64,000 nt of DNA from RPQJ01 sp963762315 (GTDB lineage: Bacteria > Pseudomonadota > Gammaproteobacteria > Steroidobacterales > Steroidobacteraceae), in the NCBI GenBank assembly GCA_963762315.1, contig CAVXKO010000003.1, positions 62,001 through 126,000 of the forward strand. Reading direction: 5' to 3'. A model generated the notes under the pieces. That model was not told the DNA's origin. It searched no databases and saw only the letters and a program-made list of their open reading frames with translations. This document shows, one piece after another, positions 44,947 to 55,264 of this stretch. Both the position numbers and the translations under genes were made by a program. Within the stretch, counting starts at the first letter, position 1. Each line of letters starts with the position of its first letter.

Positions 44947-46105
44947 ATGAACCAAGACAACCGCAGGGTGTGCCGCCTGCCCACCGCCATTCTTTTCTCC
45001 GCGCTGCTGCTGGCAGGTTGCGGCCGGGGCGAGCCGGGACGCATGACGCCGCCGGCGCCGGAGGTGGGCGTGGCGACGGTCGAGGCGGGCCAGCTGCCGA
45101 TGACGCTCGAATACACGGCGCGCGCCGCAGGATCGCGCGAGGTCGAGGTCCGCGCGCGCGTGAGCGGCATCCTTCTCGAACGTCGCTACCAGGAAGGCGG
45201 CGTCGTGAAGCAGGGCGACGTGCTGTTCCGGATCGACCCGGAGCCCTATCGGGCCGCCGCGGCCCAGGCTCGCGCCGAAGTCGGCGTGGAACGGGCTCGG
45301 CTCGATGCGGCGCGGCGCCAGCACGAGCGCATCCTGTCGCTGTCGGACAAGGGGCTCGTCAGCCAGACCAGCCGCGACGAGGCGGTCTCGAACTTCGAGG
45401 TGGCGCAGGCCAATGTCGCGGCCGCCGAAGCGAAGCTGCGCACGGCAGAGCTGAACCTCGGCTACACCGAAGTGCGCGCACCGATTGCGGGGCAGACGAG
45501 TCACGAGGCGCGATCCGAAGGCAGCCTCGTGACGGCTGGCGCGGACTCGAGCCTGCTCACCCGCATCGTCCAGACCGATCCGCTGTACGTCGAATTCTCG
45601 ATCCCCGAAAGCGACGCCTCCATCCTGCGCGCGCATGCGAGAGACAGTGGCGTCACCCGCCGTGGTTCGCTTGCTGCTCGATGGCGGCGCGGTCTTTCCG
45701 GCTGCGGCGCAGATCAACTTCCTCGACACATCGGTCGAGGCGGGCACCGGCACGGTGCGTGCGCGGGCGGCCGTCGCCAACCCTGACGGCTCGCTCGTAC
45801 CCGGCCAGTTCATGCGCGTGCGCGTGGAGGGCATCGCCCTCGAAGGCGTCGCGGTGCCGAGGCGCGCCGTGATGTCCGGCGCGCAGGGCAGCTTCGTCTG
45901 GGTCGTCGGCGCCGGCGACACCGTCGAATTGCGTCCCGTCACGCCCGGCGGCAACGTCGGCGATCGCGAGCTGATCGCGTCCGGGCTGAAGGGTGGCGAA
46001 CGCGTCGTCGTCGACGGCGTGCTGAAGGTGCGTCCCGGCGCCAAGGTCACGATCGCGAAGCCCCAGCAAGCCGCGCCGGCCGCCAACGCCGGGCCCGCGC
46101 AATGA
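44947..46105 (+). CDS. RND efflux periplasmic adapter lipoprotein (one frameshift)
   Basis: Membrane fusion protein linking an RND pump to an outer membrane channel. Lipobox LLLAGC, then lipoyl-type halves VEVRARVSGILLERRYQEGG and LGYTEVRAPIAGQTSHEA, with a helical hairpin between. A frame change near 45650 separates PESDASILRAHARD from PAVVRLLLDGGAVFPAAAQI. It ends in a Pro/Ala-rich tail whose last codons overlap the pump gene by 4 bp. The start is the ATG at 44947; a GTG 18 bp earlier is possible. Confidence 0.92.
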
Positions 46106-49100
46106 TCTCGCGCTTTTTCATCGACCGGCCGATCTTTGCGTCGGTCCTCTCCGCGTTCATCGTGATCGCGGGCCTTGCGGCGTTGCGCGTGCTGCCGATC
46201 GCCCAGTACCCGGACATCCTGCCGCCCGAGGTCCAGGTCCAGACGTTCTATCCCGGCGCGAACGCCGAGACGGTCGCGCAGACCGTCGCCGCGCCGCTCG
46301 ACCAGGCCATCAACGGCGTCGAAGGCATGCTTTACCTGCACTCGGCGAGCGCGGGCAACGGCGCGCTGCAGATGTCGGTGACGTTCAAGATCGGCACGGA
46401 CCCGGACCTCGCCGCGATCAACGTCAGCAACCGCATCCAGAGCGTGCTCTCCCAGCTGCCCGAGGAGGTGCGCCGGCAGGGCGTCACGGTGCGCAAGCGC
46501 TCCAACACCTTCCTCAAGATCTACGCGCTCGACTCGGATGATCCGCGCTTCGACGGCGTCTTCATCTCGAACTACGCGTTGCTCAACATCGTCGACGAGC
46601 TGCGGCGCATTCCGGGCGTCGGCGACGCGCAGATCTTCGGTTCCAAGGACTATTCGATCCGCATCTGGCTGAAGCCGGATCGCCTCGCCGAACTCGGGCT
46701 CACTCCGGCCGACGTCGCCAAGGCGATCCGTGAACAGAACTCGCAGTTCGCCGCGGGCCGCATCGGCCAGCCGCCGATGCCGGCCGGCGTCGATTTCACC
46801 TTCTCCGTCACCACGACGGGCCGGCTGGCCGATCCCGAGCAGTTCGGCCAGATCGTCCTGAGGACGACCGACTCCGGCGCCGTGGTACGTCTCGCGGACG
46901 TCGCGCGCGTCGAACTCGGTTCGCGCGACTACGACTTCGCGGCGACGCGCAAGGGCAAGCCGGCCATCCCGATCGGCATCTTCCTGCAGCCAGGCGCCAA
47001 TGCGCTCGAGGTCGGCAAGGCCGCCGATGCCCGCATGGCGGAACTCGCCAGGTCGTTTCCCGCGGGGCTGCGCTACGGCTCGCCCTACGACACGACCACG
47101 TACATCCGCGTCTCGATCATCGAGGTGCTGAAGACGCTCTGCGAGGCGATGCTGCTGGTGTTCGCCGTCGTGTTCCTGTTCCTGCAGAACTGGCGCGCCA
47201 CGGTCATCCCGATGCTGGCCGTGCCCGTCTCGCTGATCGGCACGCTCGCCGCGATGCTGCTGCTCGGCTTCTCGATCAACACGCTGACGCTGTTCGGCAT
47301 GGTGCTCGCGATCGGCATCGTCGTCGACGACGCGATCGTGGTGCTCGAGAACGTCGAGCGCATCATGGCGACCGAGCACCTCGGCCCGCGCGAGGCGGCG
47401 CACAAGGCGATGGCGCAGGTGACGCGTCCGGTGATCGCCATCGTGTTCGTGCTGGCGGCGGTGTTCCTGCCGGTCGCGTTCCTCGGCGGCCTGGTGGGCG
47501 AGATGTACCGGCAGTTCGCCGTGACGATCGCGATCTCGGTGGCGATCTCCGGGTTCGTGGCGCTCACGCTGACGCCCGCGCTCTGCGCCGCGATCCTGCA
47601 TCGCGACGACGTGGTGCATCACGGGGTCCTGCGGCGCTTCAACGACTGGTTCGCGCGGATGACGGGGCGCTATGCCGACGGCGTGCGCTACGTCCTGCGC
47701 CACGCGGCGCTCGCGCTCGGGCTGGTGCTCGCGATGCTGGTCGCGATGGCCGCGCTGTTCCGCACGATCCCTTCCGCGCTCGCGCCCAAGGAGGACCAGG
47801 GCTACATCATGGTGATCCCGATCCTGCAGGACGCGGCGTCGCTGCAGCGCACGGAAGCCGTGAACGCGAAGCTCACCGAGGCGTTGCTCAGGAACCCGGC
47901 CGTGCGTGACGTGATGGCGTTCTCCGGCCTCGACGCCCTGACGTTCACGACGCGCTCGAACACCGGCATCACCTGGGTCAACCTGAAGGACTGGAGCGAG
48001 CGCAAGTCGCCGGACCAGTCGGCGGCTGCCGTGGCCGGTTACGTGTTCGGTGCGGGCATGGGGATCAAGGACGCGTTCGTGCTCGCATTCGAGCCGCCGC
48101 CGATCCAGGGCCTCAGCATGACCGGCGGGTTCGACGGCTTCGTCCAGTCCGTCGGCGGCGGGAGTTACAAGCAGCTCGAGGCCGCTACGCAGGCGCTGGT
48201 CGCCGCGGCCGCCAAGCGGCCGGAGCTCGCCGGCGTCACGACGACGTTCTCGGCGAGCGTGCCGCAGGTGCGCATCGAACTCGATCGCGAGAAGGCCAAG
48301 CTGCTCGGCGTGAACCTGGCCGATGTCTTCGACACGATGCAGAGCACGTTCGGTGCGTTGTACGTCAACGACTTCAACCGGGCGGGACGCGTGTTCCGCG
48401 TGCACCTGCAGGCGGAGGCGCCGTTCCGCGCGCGGCCCGACGACATCCGCAACGTCTACGTGCGTTCGAGCTCCGGCCAGATGATTCCGCTCACGGCACT
48501 TGCCACGGTGCGCGAAGTGGCGGGACCCGAGATGGTCGAACGCTACAACGTCTTCCCGTCGGCCAAGCTGCTCGGCGGCCCGGCGCCGGGCTACAGCTCG
48601 GGCGACGCGCTGCGGGTGATGGAGGAAGTCGCGGCACAGGCGCTGCCGGAAGGCTATCGTCTCGCCTGGACCGGCACTTCGTTCCAGGAAAAGGCGACGG
48701 GCGGCGCGTCCACGGGCGTCTTCTTCGTCGGCGTGCTGATGGTGTTCCTGGTGCTTGCGGCGCAATACGAGCGCTGGACCCTGCCGTTCGCCGTGATCCT
48801 GGCGGTGCCGTTTGCCGTGTTCGGCGCGCTGCTCGCCGTGTTCCTGCGCGGTCTCGAGAACGACATCTACTTCCAGATCGGGCTCGTCACGCTCGTGGGC
48901 CTTGCGTCGAAGAACGCCATCCTGATCGTCGAATTCGCGCAGATGAAGGTCCAGGAAGGCATGTCGCATTTCGACGCGGCCGTGGAAGGCGCCAGGCTGC
49001 GCTTCCGCCCGATCGTCATGACCTCGCTCGCGTTCATCCTCGGCGTGCTGCCGCTCGCCATCAGCGGCGGTGCGGGCGCCGGCAGCCGCCATTCGATCGG

Positions 49101-49224
49101 CACGGGCGTCATCGGCGGCATGCTCTTCGCGACGTTCGTCGCTACTTTCTTCATTCCGCTCTTTTTCCTGTGGATCGCAGGCCGTAAGCTTCGCCGCGGG
49201 GTGACAGTCGCTGATCCGGAGTGA
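46102..49224 (+). CDS. RND multidrug efflux transporter (HAE1, AcrB-like)
   Basis: A 1040-residue proton-driven trimeric pump. It begins with the family start ISRFFIDRPIFASVLSAFIV and has 12 membrane helices with two large periplasmic loops. The proton-relay aspartates are in IGIVVDDAIVVLENVER (TM4) and the lysine in VGLASKNAILIVEFAQMKV (TM10). It overlaps the adapter before and the alkylsulfatase after by 4 bp each. No TolC-type channel gene is present here. Confidence 0.96.
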   Translation: MISRFFIDRPIFASVLSAFIVIAGLAALRVLPIAQYPDILPPEVQVQTFYPGANAETVAQTVAAPLDQAINGVEGMLYLHSASAGNGALQMSVTFKIGTDPDLAAINVSNRIQSVLSQLPEEVRRQGVTVRKRSNTFLKIYALDSDDPRFDGVFISNYALLNIVDELRRIPGVGDAQIFGSKDYSIRIWLKPDRLAELGLTPADVAKAIREQNSQFAAGRIGQPPMPAGVDFTFSVTTTGRLADPEQFGQIVLRTTDSGAVVRLADVARVELGSRDYDFAATRKGKPAIPIGIFLQPGANALEVGKAADARMAELARSFPAGLRYGSPYDTTTYIRVSIIEVLKTLCEAMLLVFAVVFLFLQNWRATVIPMLAVPVSLIGTLAAMLLLGFSINTLTLFGMVLAIGIVVDDAIVVLENVERIMATEHLGPREAAHKAMAQVTRPVIAIVFVLAAVFLPVAFLGGLVGEMYRQFAVTIAISVAISGFVALTLTPALCAAILHRDDVVHHGVLRRFNDWFARMTGRYADGVRYVLRHAALALGLVLAMLVAMAALFRTIPSALAPKEDQGYIMVIPILQDAASLQRTEAVNAKLTEALLRNPAVRDVMAFSGLDALTFTTRSNTGITWVNLKDWSERKSPDQSAAAVAGYVFGAGMGIKDAFVLAFEPPPIQGLSMTGGFDGFVQSVGGGSYKQLEAATQALVAAAAKRPELAGVTTTFSASVPQVRIELDREKAKLLGVNLADVFDTMQSTFGALYVNDFNRAGRVFRVHLQAEAPFRARPDDIRNVYVRSSSGQMIPLTALATVREVAGPEMVERYNVFPSAKLLGGPAPGYSSGDALRVMEEVAAQALPEGYRLAWTGTSFQEKATGGASTGVFFVGVLMVFLVLAAQYERWTLPFAVILAVPFAVFGALLAVFLRGLENDIYFQIGLVTLVGLASKNAILIVEFAQMKVQEGMSHFDAAVEGARLRFRPIVMTSLAFILGVLPLAISGGAGAGSRHSIGTGVIGGMLFATFVATFFIPLFFLWIAGRKLRRGVTVADPE

Positions 49225-51261
49225 GCGTCGTGAATGAACGGATGACGGGACCTGTACCCCTGCGCGAGCCTTTTTCCGGGAGAGCCGGTGCGGTCCTCGT
49301 CGCAGCTTCCCTGACGTTGCTGGCCGCGTGCGGCAACCGCCCTCCATCGGCACCTGCTGCCGGAAGTCCCTCGGGTTCCGCGGCCTCTGCGGCAACCGTC
49401 GCGGCCAACCGGAAGGTGGCCGACTCGCTGCCGCTCGCGGACGCCCAGGACTTCGAGGACGCCCGCCGGGGCTTCATCGCGACGGACGACCCGCTCGTGA
49501 TTCCCGGCGTCGACGGCGGCACGGCCTGGGACATGAGCAAGTACGCCTTTACGGACGGCGACGCGCCCGCCACGGTGAACCCGAGCCTGTGGCGCCAAGC
49601 CAAGCTCAACCTGCCGCACGGCCTGTTCAAGGTGGCCGACGGGATCTACCAGGTGCGCGGCTACGACATTTCGAACATGACGATCATCGAAGGCCGTACC
49701 GGCTGGATCGTCGTCGACCCGCTCACCACGACTCAGACCGCCGCCGCCGCGATCGCGCTGGCGCGCAAGCATCTCGGCGCCAAGCCGGTCGTTGCCGTGA
49801 TCTTCACCCACAGTCACGGCGACCATTTCGGCGGCGTCGAGGCGGTGTTGCCCGGGGATCCGGCCGCAGCCGCCGCGATCCCGATCGTCGCGCCGAAAGG
49901 CTTCATGGAGGAGGCGACCAGCGAGAACGTGCTCGCCGGTACCGCGATGGGGCGCCGCGCGATGTTCATGTACGGCGGTGCGCTGGCCCGTGACGCGAAG
50001 GGCCACGTCGATACGGGGCTCGGCAAGGGGTTGCCGGTCGGCACGATCACGATCCGTCCGCCGACCGTGCTGATCGACCGCACGCCGCAGGAGATGGAGA
50101 CTCGACGGCGTGCGCTTCGTCTTCCAGTACGCGCCGGAATCGGAGGCCCCCGCGGAACTCACGTTCTACCTGCCGGACCTGCGCGCGTGGTGCGGCGCCG
50201 AGATCGTGAGCCACACGATGCACAACCTGTACACGCTGCGCGGCGCCAAGGTGCGCGACGCGCTCAAGTGGAGCGGGTATATCGACGACGCGCTGCAGCG
50301 CTTCGGCGACATGGACGTCGAATTCGCGAGCCACCACTGGCCGATGTGGGGCAATGCGCGCATCCGTGATTACCTCGCCGCGCAGCGCGACACCTACCGC
50401 TACATCCACGACCAGACGCTGCGCCTCGCGAACGAGGGCTTCACGTCGCAGGAGATCGCGGAGCAACTCGAGCTGCCGTCCACCCTGCGCACGCGCTTCG
50501 CGAACCGTGGCTACTACGGCACGGTGCGGCACAACGCGAAGGCCGTGTACCAGGCGTATTTCGGGTGGTACGACGGCAATCCGGCCAACCTCAATCCGCT
50601 GCCGCCCGAGGAACTCGGCAGGAAATACGTCGCAGCGCTGGGCGGCGCGAAAGCCGTGCTCGAGCAGGGTCGCAAGGCGATCGAGGCGGGCGAGTACCGC
50701 TGGGCGGCGTCGCTCCTCAACAATCTCGTGTTTGCGGATCCCGGGAATGCCGAGGCCAAGGCGCTGCTGGCGTCCGCCTACGACCAGCTGGGGTACCAGG
50801 CCGAATCGGGCCCGTGGCGCGACGTGTACCTGACCGGCGCCTACGAGCTGCGCAACGGCGTGCAGGGCACGTTGGTCGACCCGCGCCGGGCCGCAGCCCT
50901 GCTCAGGAACACGCCGGTCGATCGCTTCCTGACCTCGATGGCGGTGCGCCTCAACGGGCCCGATGCCGACGGCAAGCACATGAAGTTCAACTTCGTGTTC
51001 ACCGACGTCGGCGAGACCCACGTGGTCGAACTGGAGAACGCCGTGCTGCACCACCACCGCGTCGAGGCCGCGGCCCCTGGTGCGGACGCCACGGTCCAGC
51101 TCACCCGCGACCTGCTGGTGCGGATGGCCACCGGGCAGGCGAGCCTCAAGGACGTCGTGCTCTCGGACACGCTCAAGGTCGAGGGCAGCCGTCTGCAGCT
51201 GCTGTCGTTTCTCTCGCTGCTCGACAAGCCGGACGGCCGGTTCCCGATCGTGACGCCCTGA
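49221..51261 (+). CDS. Exported alkylsulfatase, SdsA1-like (one frameshift)
   Basis: About 680 residues. Lipobox-type signal LLAACG, then a metallo-beta-lactamase domain: VVAVIFTHSHGDHFGGVEAV near residue 195 binds two zincs. An inserted A near 50100 shifts the frame; the rest reads LDGVRFVFQYAPESEAPAEL, SHTMHNLYTLRGAKVRDALK, FASHHWPMWGN, the dimerisation domain NLNPLPPEELGRKYV and a C-terminal SCP-2-like domain (LRNTPVDRFLTSMAV). This is the architecture of enzymes that hydrolyse SDS and similar alkyl sulfates. It starts by GTG overlapping the RND pump stop, so pump and sulfatase are translationally coupled. Confidence 0.9.
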
Positions 51262-51365
51262 GTCACCAGGCGGCCGGGGAGCGATTGCGGATTCTGCGGA
51301 GGCGGAAGACGGCGGCGGCCGTTAGGCTGAAAATTTTCCCCGATGACCACACGCAGGGCCTTCCC

Positions 51366-52565
51366 GTGACCACCGACGACACTCGCAGCCCAACCCCTCC
51401 GCCGCCTTCCCCGCCGTCGGGGCCAGGCAAGCTCGCCCGCGCAAAGCGCAAGGGGCGCGCCATCCCGCGCCGCGTGTCCCGCGGCGACATCCCGCCCCGC
51501 CTCGGCGCGAAGGCGATCGAGCGCTTCGCCGTCTCCGAGGCGGTGGACGCCGCGACCGAGTCGAAGGCGTACGCGATCCAGGACATCGCATCACGCGTCG
51601 CCAACGGCGACTCGGCCGACGTGGCCGAGACCTTCGAGGCGATCCTCGCCGGCGCATCGCCCGACGACGTGCTCGCCCTCAAGAACATCCTGCTGCGGCA
51701 CGGCCGCGCGTCCGACGCGGCGCGGCGCGAGCAGGGCGACCGCGAACTCGCCGACGGCTGGCGCGAGGGCCGCTATCCCTATCGTCACCTGATGTCGCGC
51801 AAGAACTACGAGCGCGAGAAGTACAAGCTGCAGGTGGAACTGTTGAAGCTGCAGGCCTGGGTGAAGGAAACCGGGCAGCGCGTGGTGATCCTCTTCGAGG
51901 GCCGTGACGCCGCGGGCAAGGGCGGCACGATCAAGCGGTTCATGGAACACCTGAACCCTCGCGGCGCGCGCGTCGTCGCGCTCGAGAAGCCGAGCGAGGT
52001 CGAGCGCGGGCAGTGGTATTTCCAGCGCTACGTCGAGCACTTGCCGACGCGGGGCGAGATCGTGCTGTTCGACCGGTCCTGGTACAACCGCGCCGGCGTC
52101 GAACGCGTCATGGGGTTCTGCACCGACGACGAGTACCTCGAGTTCATGCGCCAGGCCCCGGAGTTCGAGCGCAACCTCGTGCGCAGCGGCCTCATCCTGA
52201 TCAAGTACTGGTTCTCGGTGAGCCGCCAGGAGCAGCGGCGCCGCTTCAAGGAACGCAAGTCGCATCCGCTCAAGCAGTGGAAGCTGAGCCCGATCGACCT
52301 GGCGTCGCTCGACAAGTGGGACGAGTACACGCGTGCGAAGGAAGCGATGTTCTTCCACACGGACACCGCGGATTCGCCGTGGACCGTGATCAAGTCGGAC
52401 TGCAAGAAGCGCGCGCGGCTCAATGCGCTGCGCTACGTGCTGCACCGGGCGCCGTATTCGAACAAGGACCTGGAACTGATCGGCCCGATCGATCCGTTGC
52501 TCGTCGGCCGTGCGAACGTGGTGTACGAGCGGGGCGAGCGGCACACGGTCGACCTGCCGGGCTGA
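51366..52565 (+). CDS. ppk2: Polyphosphate kinase 2
   Basis: A 399-residue enzyme that phosphorylates nucleotides with polyphosphate. Walker A is FEGRDAAGKGGTIKRF near residue 180 and Walker B is VLFDRSWYNRAGVERVMGF; the lid region carries EQRRRFKERKSHPLKQWKLS. An extra N-terminus of about 120 residues is Pro- and Lys/Arg-rich, then helical. The start is GTG 51366; there is no ATG in this frame between the previous stop region and the homologous part. One domain only. Confidence 0.93.
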   Translation: MTTDDTRSPTPPPPSPPSGPGKLARAKRKGRAIPRRVSRGDIPPRLGAKAIERFAVSEAVDAATESKAYAIQDIASRVANGDSADVAETFEAILAGASPDDVLALKNILLRHGRASDAARREQGDRELADGWREGRYPYRHLMSRKNYEREKYKLQVELLKLQAWVKETGQRVVILFEGRDAAGKGGTIKRFMEHLNPRGARVVALEKPSEVERGQWYFQRYVEHLPTRGEIVLFDRSWYNRAGVERVMGFCTDDEYLEFMRQAPEFERNLVRSGLILIKYWFSVSRQEQRRRFKERKSHPLKQWKLSPIDLASLDKWDEYTRAKEAMFFHTDTADSPWTVIKSDCKKRARLNALRYVLHRAPYSNKDLELIGPIDPLLVGRANVVYERGERHTVDLPG

Positions 52566-52578
52566 CGCCCGGCGGGTT

Positions 52579-55183
52579 TCAACGGCGCCAGCGCCGCAAC
52601 AGCCGCACGGAGCCGGTCGATTCGCCGTCCTGCGGCGGGCGATTCCGTTCCGCGATCTGCAGCAGCGTTGCCATGCGGATTTCCGAATCCCTCACGAAAT
52701 CGAGCACGCTTGAGGCTTCCATCGGCCGCCCGACGAGGTAGCCCTGCACGAGCACGTCGCCGCAGTTCGCCAGGAAATCGAGGTGCTCGTGGCGCTCCAC
52801 GCCTTCGGCCGTCACGGTCAGGCCGAGGCTGCGGCAGAGGCTGATGATCGAGCGGGCGATGGCGGCCGACCGCGGATTCTGGTCTGCGGCCGAGATCACG
52901 CTGCGGTCGAGCTTGACGCAGCTGAGCGGCAGCTGCTCGAGCGAGGTGAGCGACGAATAGCCGGTGCCGAAATCGTCGAGCGAGGTGGCCACCCCCATTC
53001 CGGCGAGGCCGTGCAGCGTGTCCACCGTGACGGCGCCCGTCTGCAGCATGTTCTCGGTGAGCTCGAGTTCCAAGGCATCCGGCGGCAGGTCGTAGCGCTC
53101 CAGCAGCCGCGCGATGTTCGTGAGGAAGTCCCCGGCGACGAACTGCTGGGCCGATACGTTCACCGCGACGCGCGCCTGCGGCCAGCCGCTGTTGCGCCAC
53201 TCGCGCACGGCGCTCGCCGCCGTCTCGAGCACCCAGTCGTTGAGGTCGAGCATCAGGCCCGATTGCTCGGCGACCCGGATGAACTCGCCGGCCGGCACGA
53301 TCTGCGTGTCGCTGGTGCGCCAGCGCAGCAGCGCCTCGACGCAGACCGTCTGGTGCGAATCGAGCGAGACCTGCGGCTGGTAGTGCAGCACGAAGTCGCC
53401 GCCGTCGATCGCCTTGCGCAGCGCCTGCTCGATGCGGAAGCGATTCGAGGCGTCCACCAGCATGACCGGGTCGTGAATGCACAGGCGATTGCGGCCGAGG
53501 TCCTTGGCGCGGAACAGGGCGGCATCCGCGGCGCGCAGCAGCGAGGTGGCGTCGCGCCCGTGCTCCGGGAACATCGCGACGCCGCAGCTGACGCCCACCG
53601 ACACTTCGCGCCGGTCGATGGCGAGCGGGCGCTGGAAGCCGTCGACGATGCGTCCGGCGCGCTGCTCGATCTCGGCCGTGTCGCCGGAATAGGGGAACAC
53701 GAGGGTGAACTCGTCGCCGCCGAGGCGCGCGATGAAGCCCGTTTCGCCGGTGATCTCGCGCAGCCGCTCGCCGATCTCGGTGAGTACACGGTCGCCGAAC
53801 TCGTGGCCGAGGCTGTCGTTCACGGTCTTGAAGTTGTCGAGGTCGAGGAACATGACCGCGAGGCTGCCGCCCGCAGGCGCGGCCTTGTCGATCATCTCGT
53901 TGAGGTGCTGGAACAGCTGGCGCCGGTTCGGCAGGTTGGTGAGCGGGTCGTGCTCGGCGAGGTGGCGCAGCTGCAGCGTGCGCTCCTCGACGCGCTGCTC
54001 GAGTTGCGCCTGGTAGCTGCGCACCGCCCGTTCGGCGGCGTCGAGCTCCGTCGCCATGTGATTGAACGCCAGGGCCAGTTCGTCCACTTCGCTGGCGCCA
54101 CCGCGCGGCACGCGCGCCGTGAGGTCGCCCGCCGCGAGCCGGCGCGCGCCGGCCGTCAGGCGGCGCACCGGCCAGGTGATGGCCCAGGCCGTGATCGCGA
54201 GGGCGAGCAGGGCCAGCAGGACCGCCTTGGCGGTGGCCGTCTGGATGCGCTTGGCCGAGGTCTCGACCGCCGACTGCGCCTCGCGTCGCCGCGGCAATGA
54301 AGCCGCGCCAGGCGGGCGCCTCGAGGTCGCTGCGCACCTCGAGGGCGAGGGCATCGCCGCTCGTCACGAACGCGCCGCGGGCCGCCTCGATGTCCGAGTC
54401 GATCTGCTGCGCGCGCCGGCGCAGGCGGATGCTGCGGTCGATGTCCTCGTCCATGAGGTCGAACCACACGCGGCCCGGGGCACGGACGAATTCCTCGCGA
54501 TTCGCATCCAGCGTGCGGCGCAGGGTGCGTTCGCCCTCGGTGAGGGCGGGCGGCGATTGCGAGTGCTGTGTCACCGCGGCCGCGGCGTCCGCCCGGGCGG
54601 CCTCGACTGCGCGGGTGAGCTCGGTGAGCGCCGGCCTCGATAGCATGTTCTCGCCCACGAGCACGCCGGCACCGCCGCCGCCCAGCACGCGGCGATGCAG
54701 GTCGGCATAGGCCTGTTCGAGTTCGTCGACGACGCTACGCCTCTGGTCCTGCATCTCGATGAGGCCGAACCCGGTGGCCTGTCGCTCGGCGACCTGCTGC
54801 AGGAGTGCGCGGATCTCTTCGGCCTGGGCCTCGGTGCCGACCTGCGAGGTCTGCGCCACCGCCTGGGAGAGGTGCGCGGCCGCATCGGCAGCCGCCGAGC
54901 GGTTCTCGTCGGAGTCGGCGCGCAGGAAGGCCAGCACCGCGCGGTCGAATCCCGCCATGCCGTCGCCGAGGTCGCGCACGCTGCGGGCGAGCGGCTCGAA
55001 CTGGCGCTGCATGACGGCGAGTTCCGAGGTGGCCTGGCGGGTGCCCCGCACGGCCACGATGCTCGTGGTGGCGAACGCGCCGATGACCAGCGCGAAGCCG
55101 ATCACCAGCCACGCGCTGATGGGCAGCCCGAAACTCCGGAGCCGCCTCGTCCTGGACACCGAGACCTTCGTCGACTTGGACAC
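52579..55183 (-). CDS. Membrane GGDEF-EAL protein (one frameshift)
   Basis: Cyclic di-GMP synthesis and/or breakdown with an extracytoplasmic sensor. A TM helix (LVIGFALVIGAFATTSIVAV) precedes a coiled helical periplasmic sensor of about 230 residues, a second TM (AVLLALLALAITAWAITWPV), HAMP, then GGDEF (RLGGDEFTLVF) and EAL (VEALLRW; DDFGTGYSSL). Both active-site motifs are intact. The c-di-GMP I-site RxxD is degenerate (GETG). The frame shifts near 54290. I prefer GTG 55183 after AGGAAAG; an ATG at 55261, 4 bp past the gltD stop, is possible but adds a non-coding-like segment. Confidence 0.9.
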
Positions 55184-55264
55184 GCGCTGCTTTCCTGTGA
55201 CGGTGTCCGGTGTAAACGTTTGAGCTGCTTCCGACTGAGACTTATGTCGAAAAACGCCCAACCG

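Noticed and set aside
43999..49395. A minus-strand open frame of 1798 codons across the adapter, pump and hydrolase genes
   Set aside because: It is antisense to clear RND genes, rich in Arg/His/Asp/Glu low complexity, and only its end (43999-44781) is a real gene. Long antisense frames are expected at this GC content.
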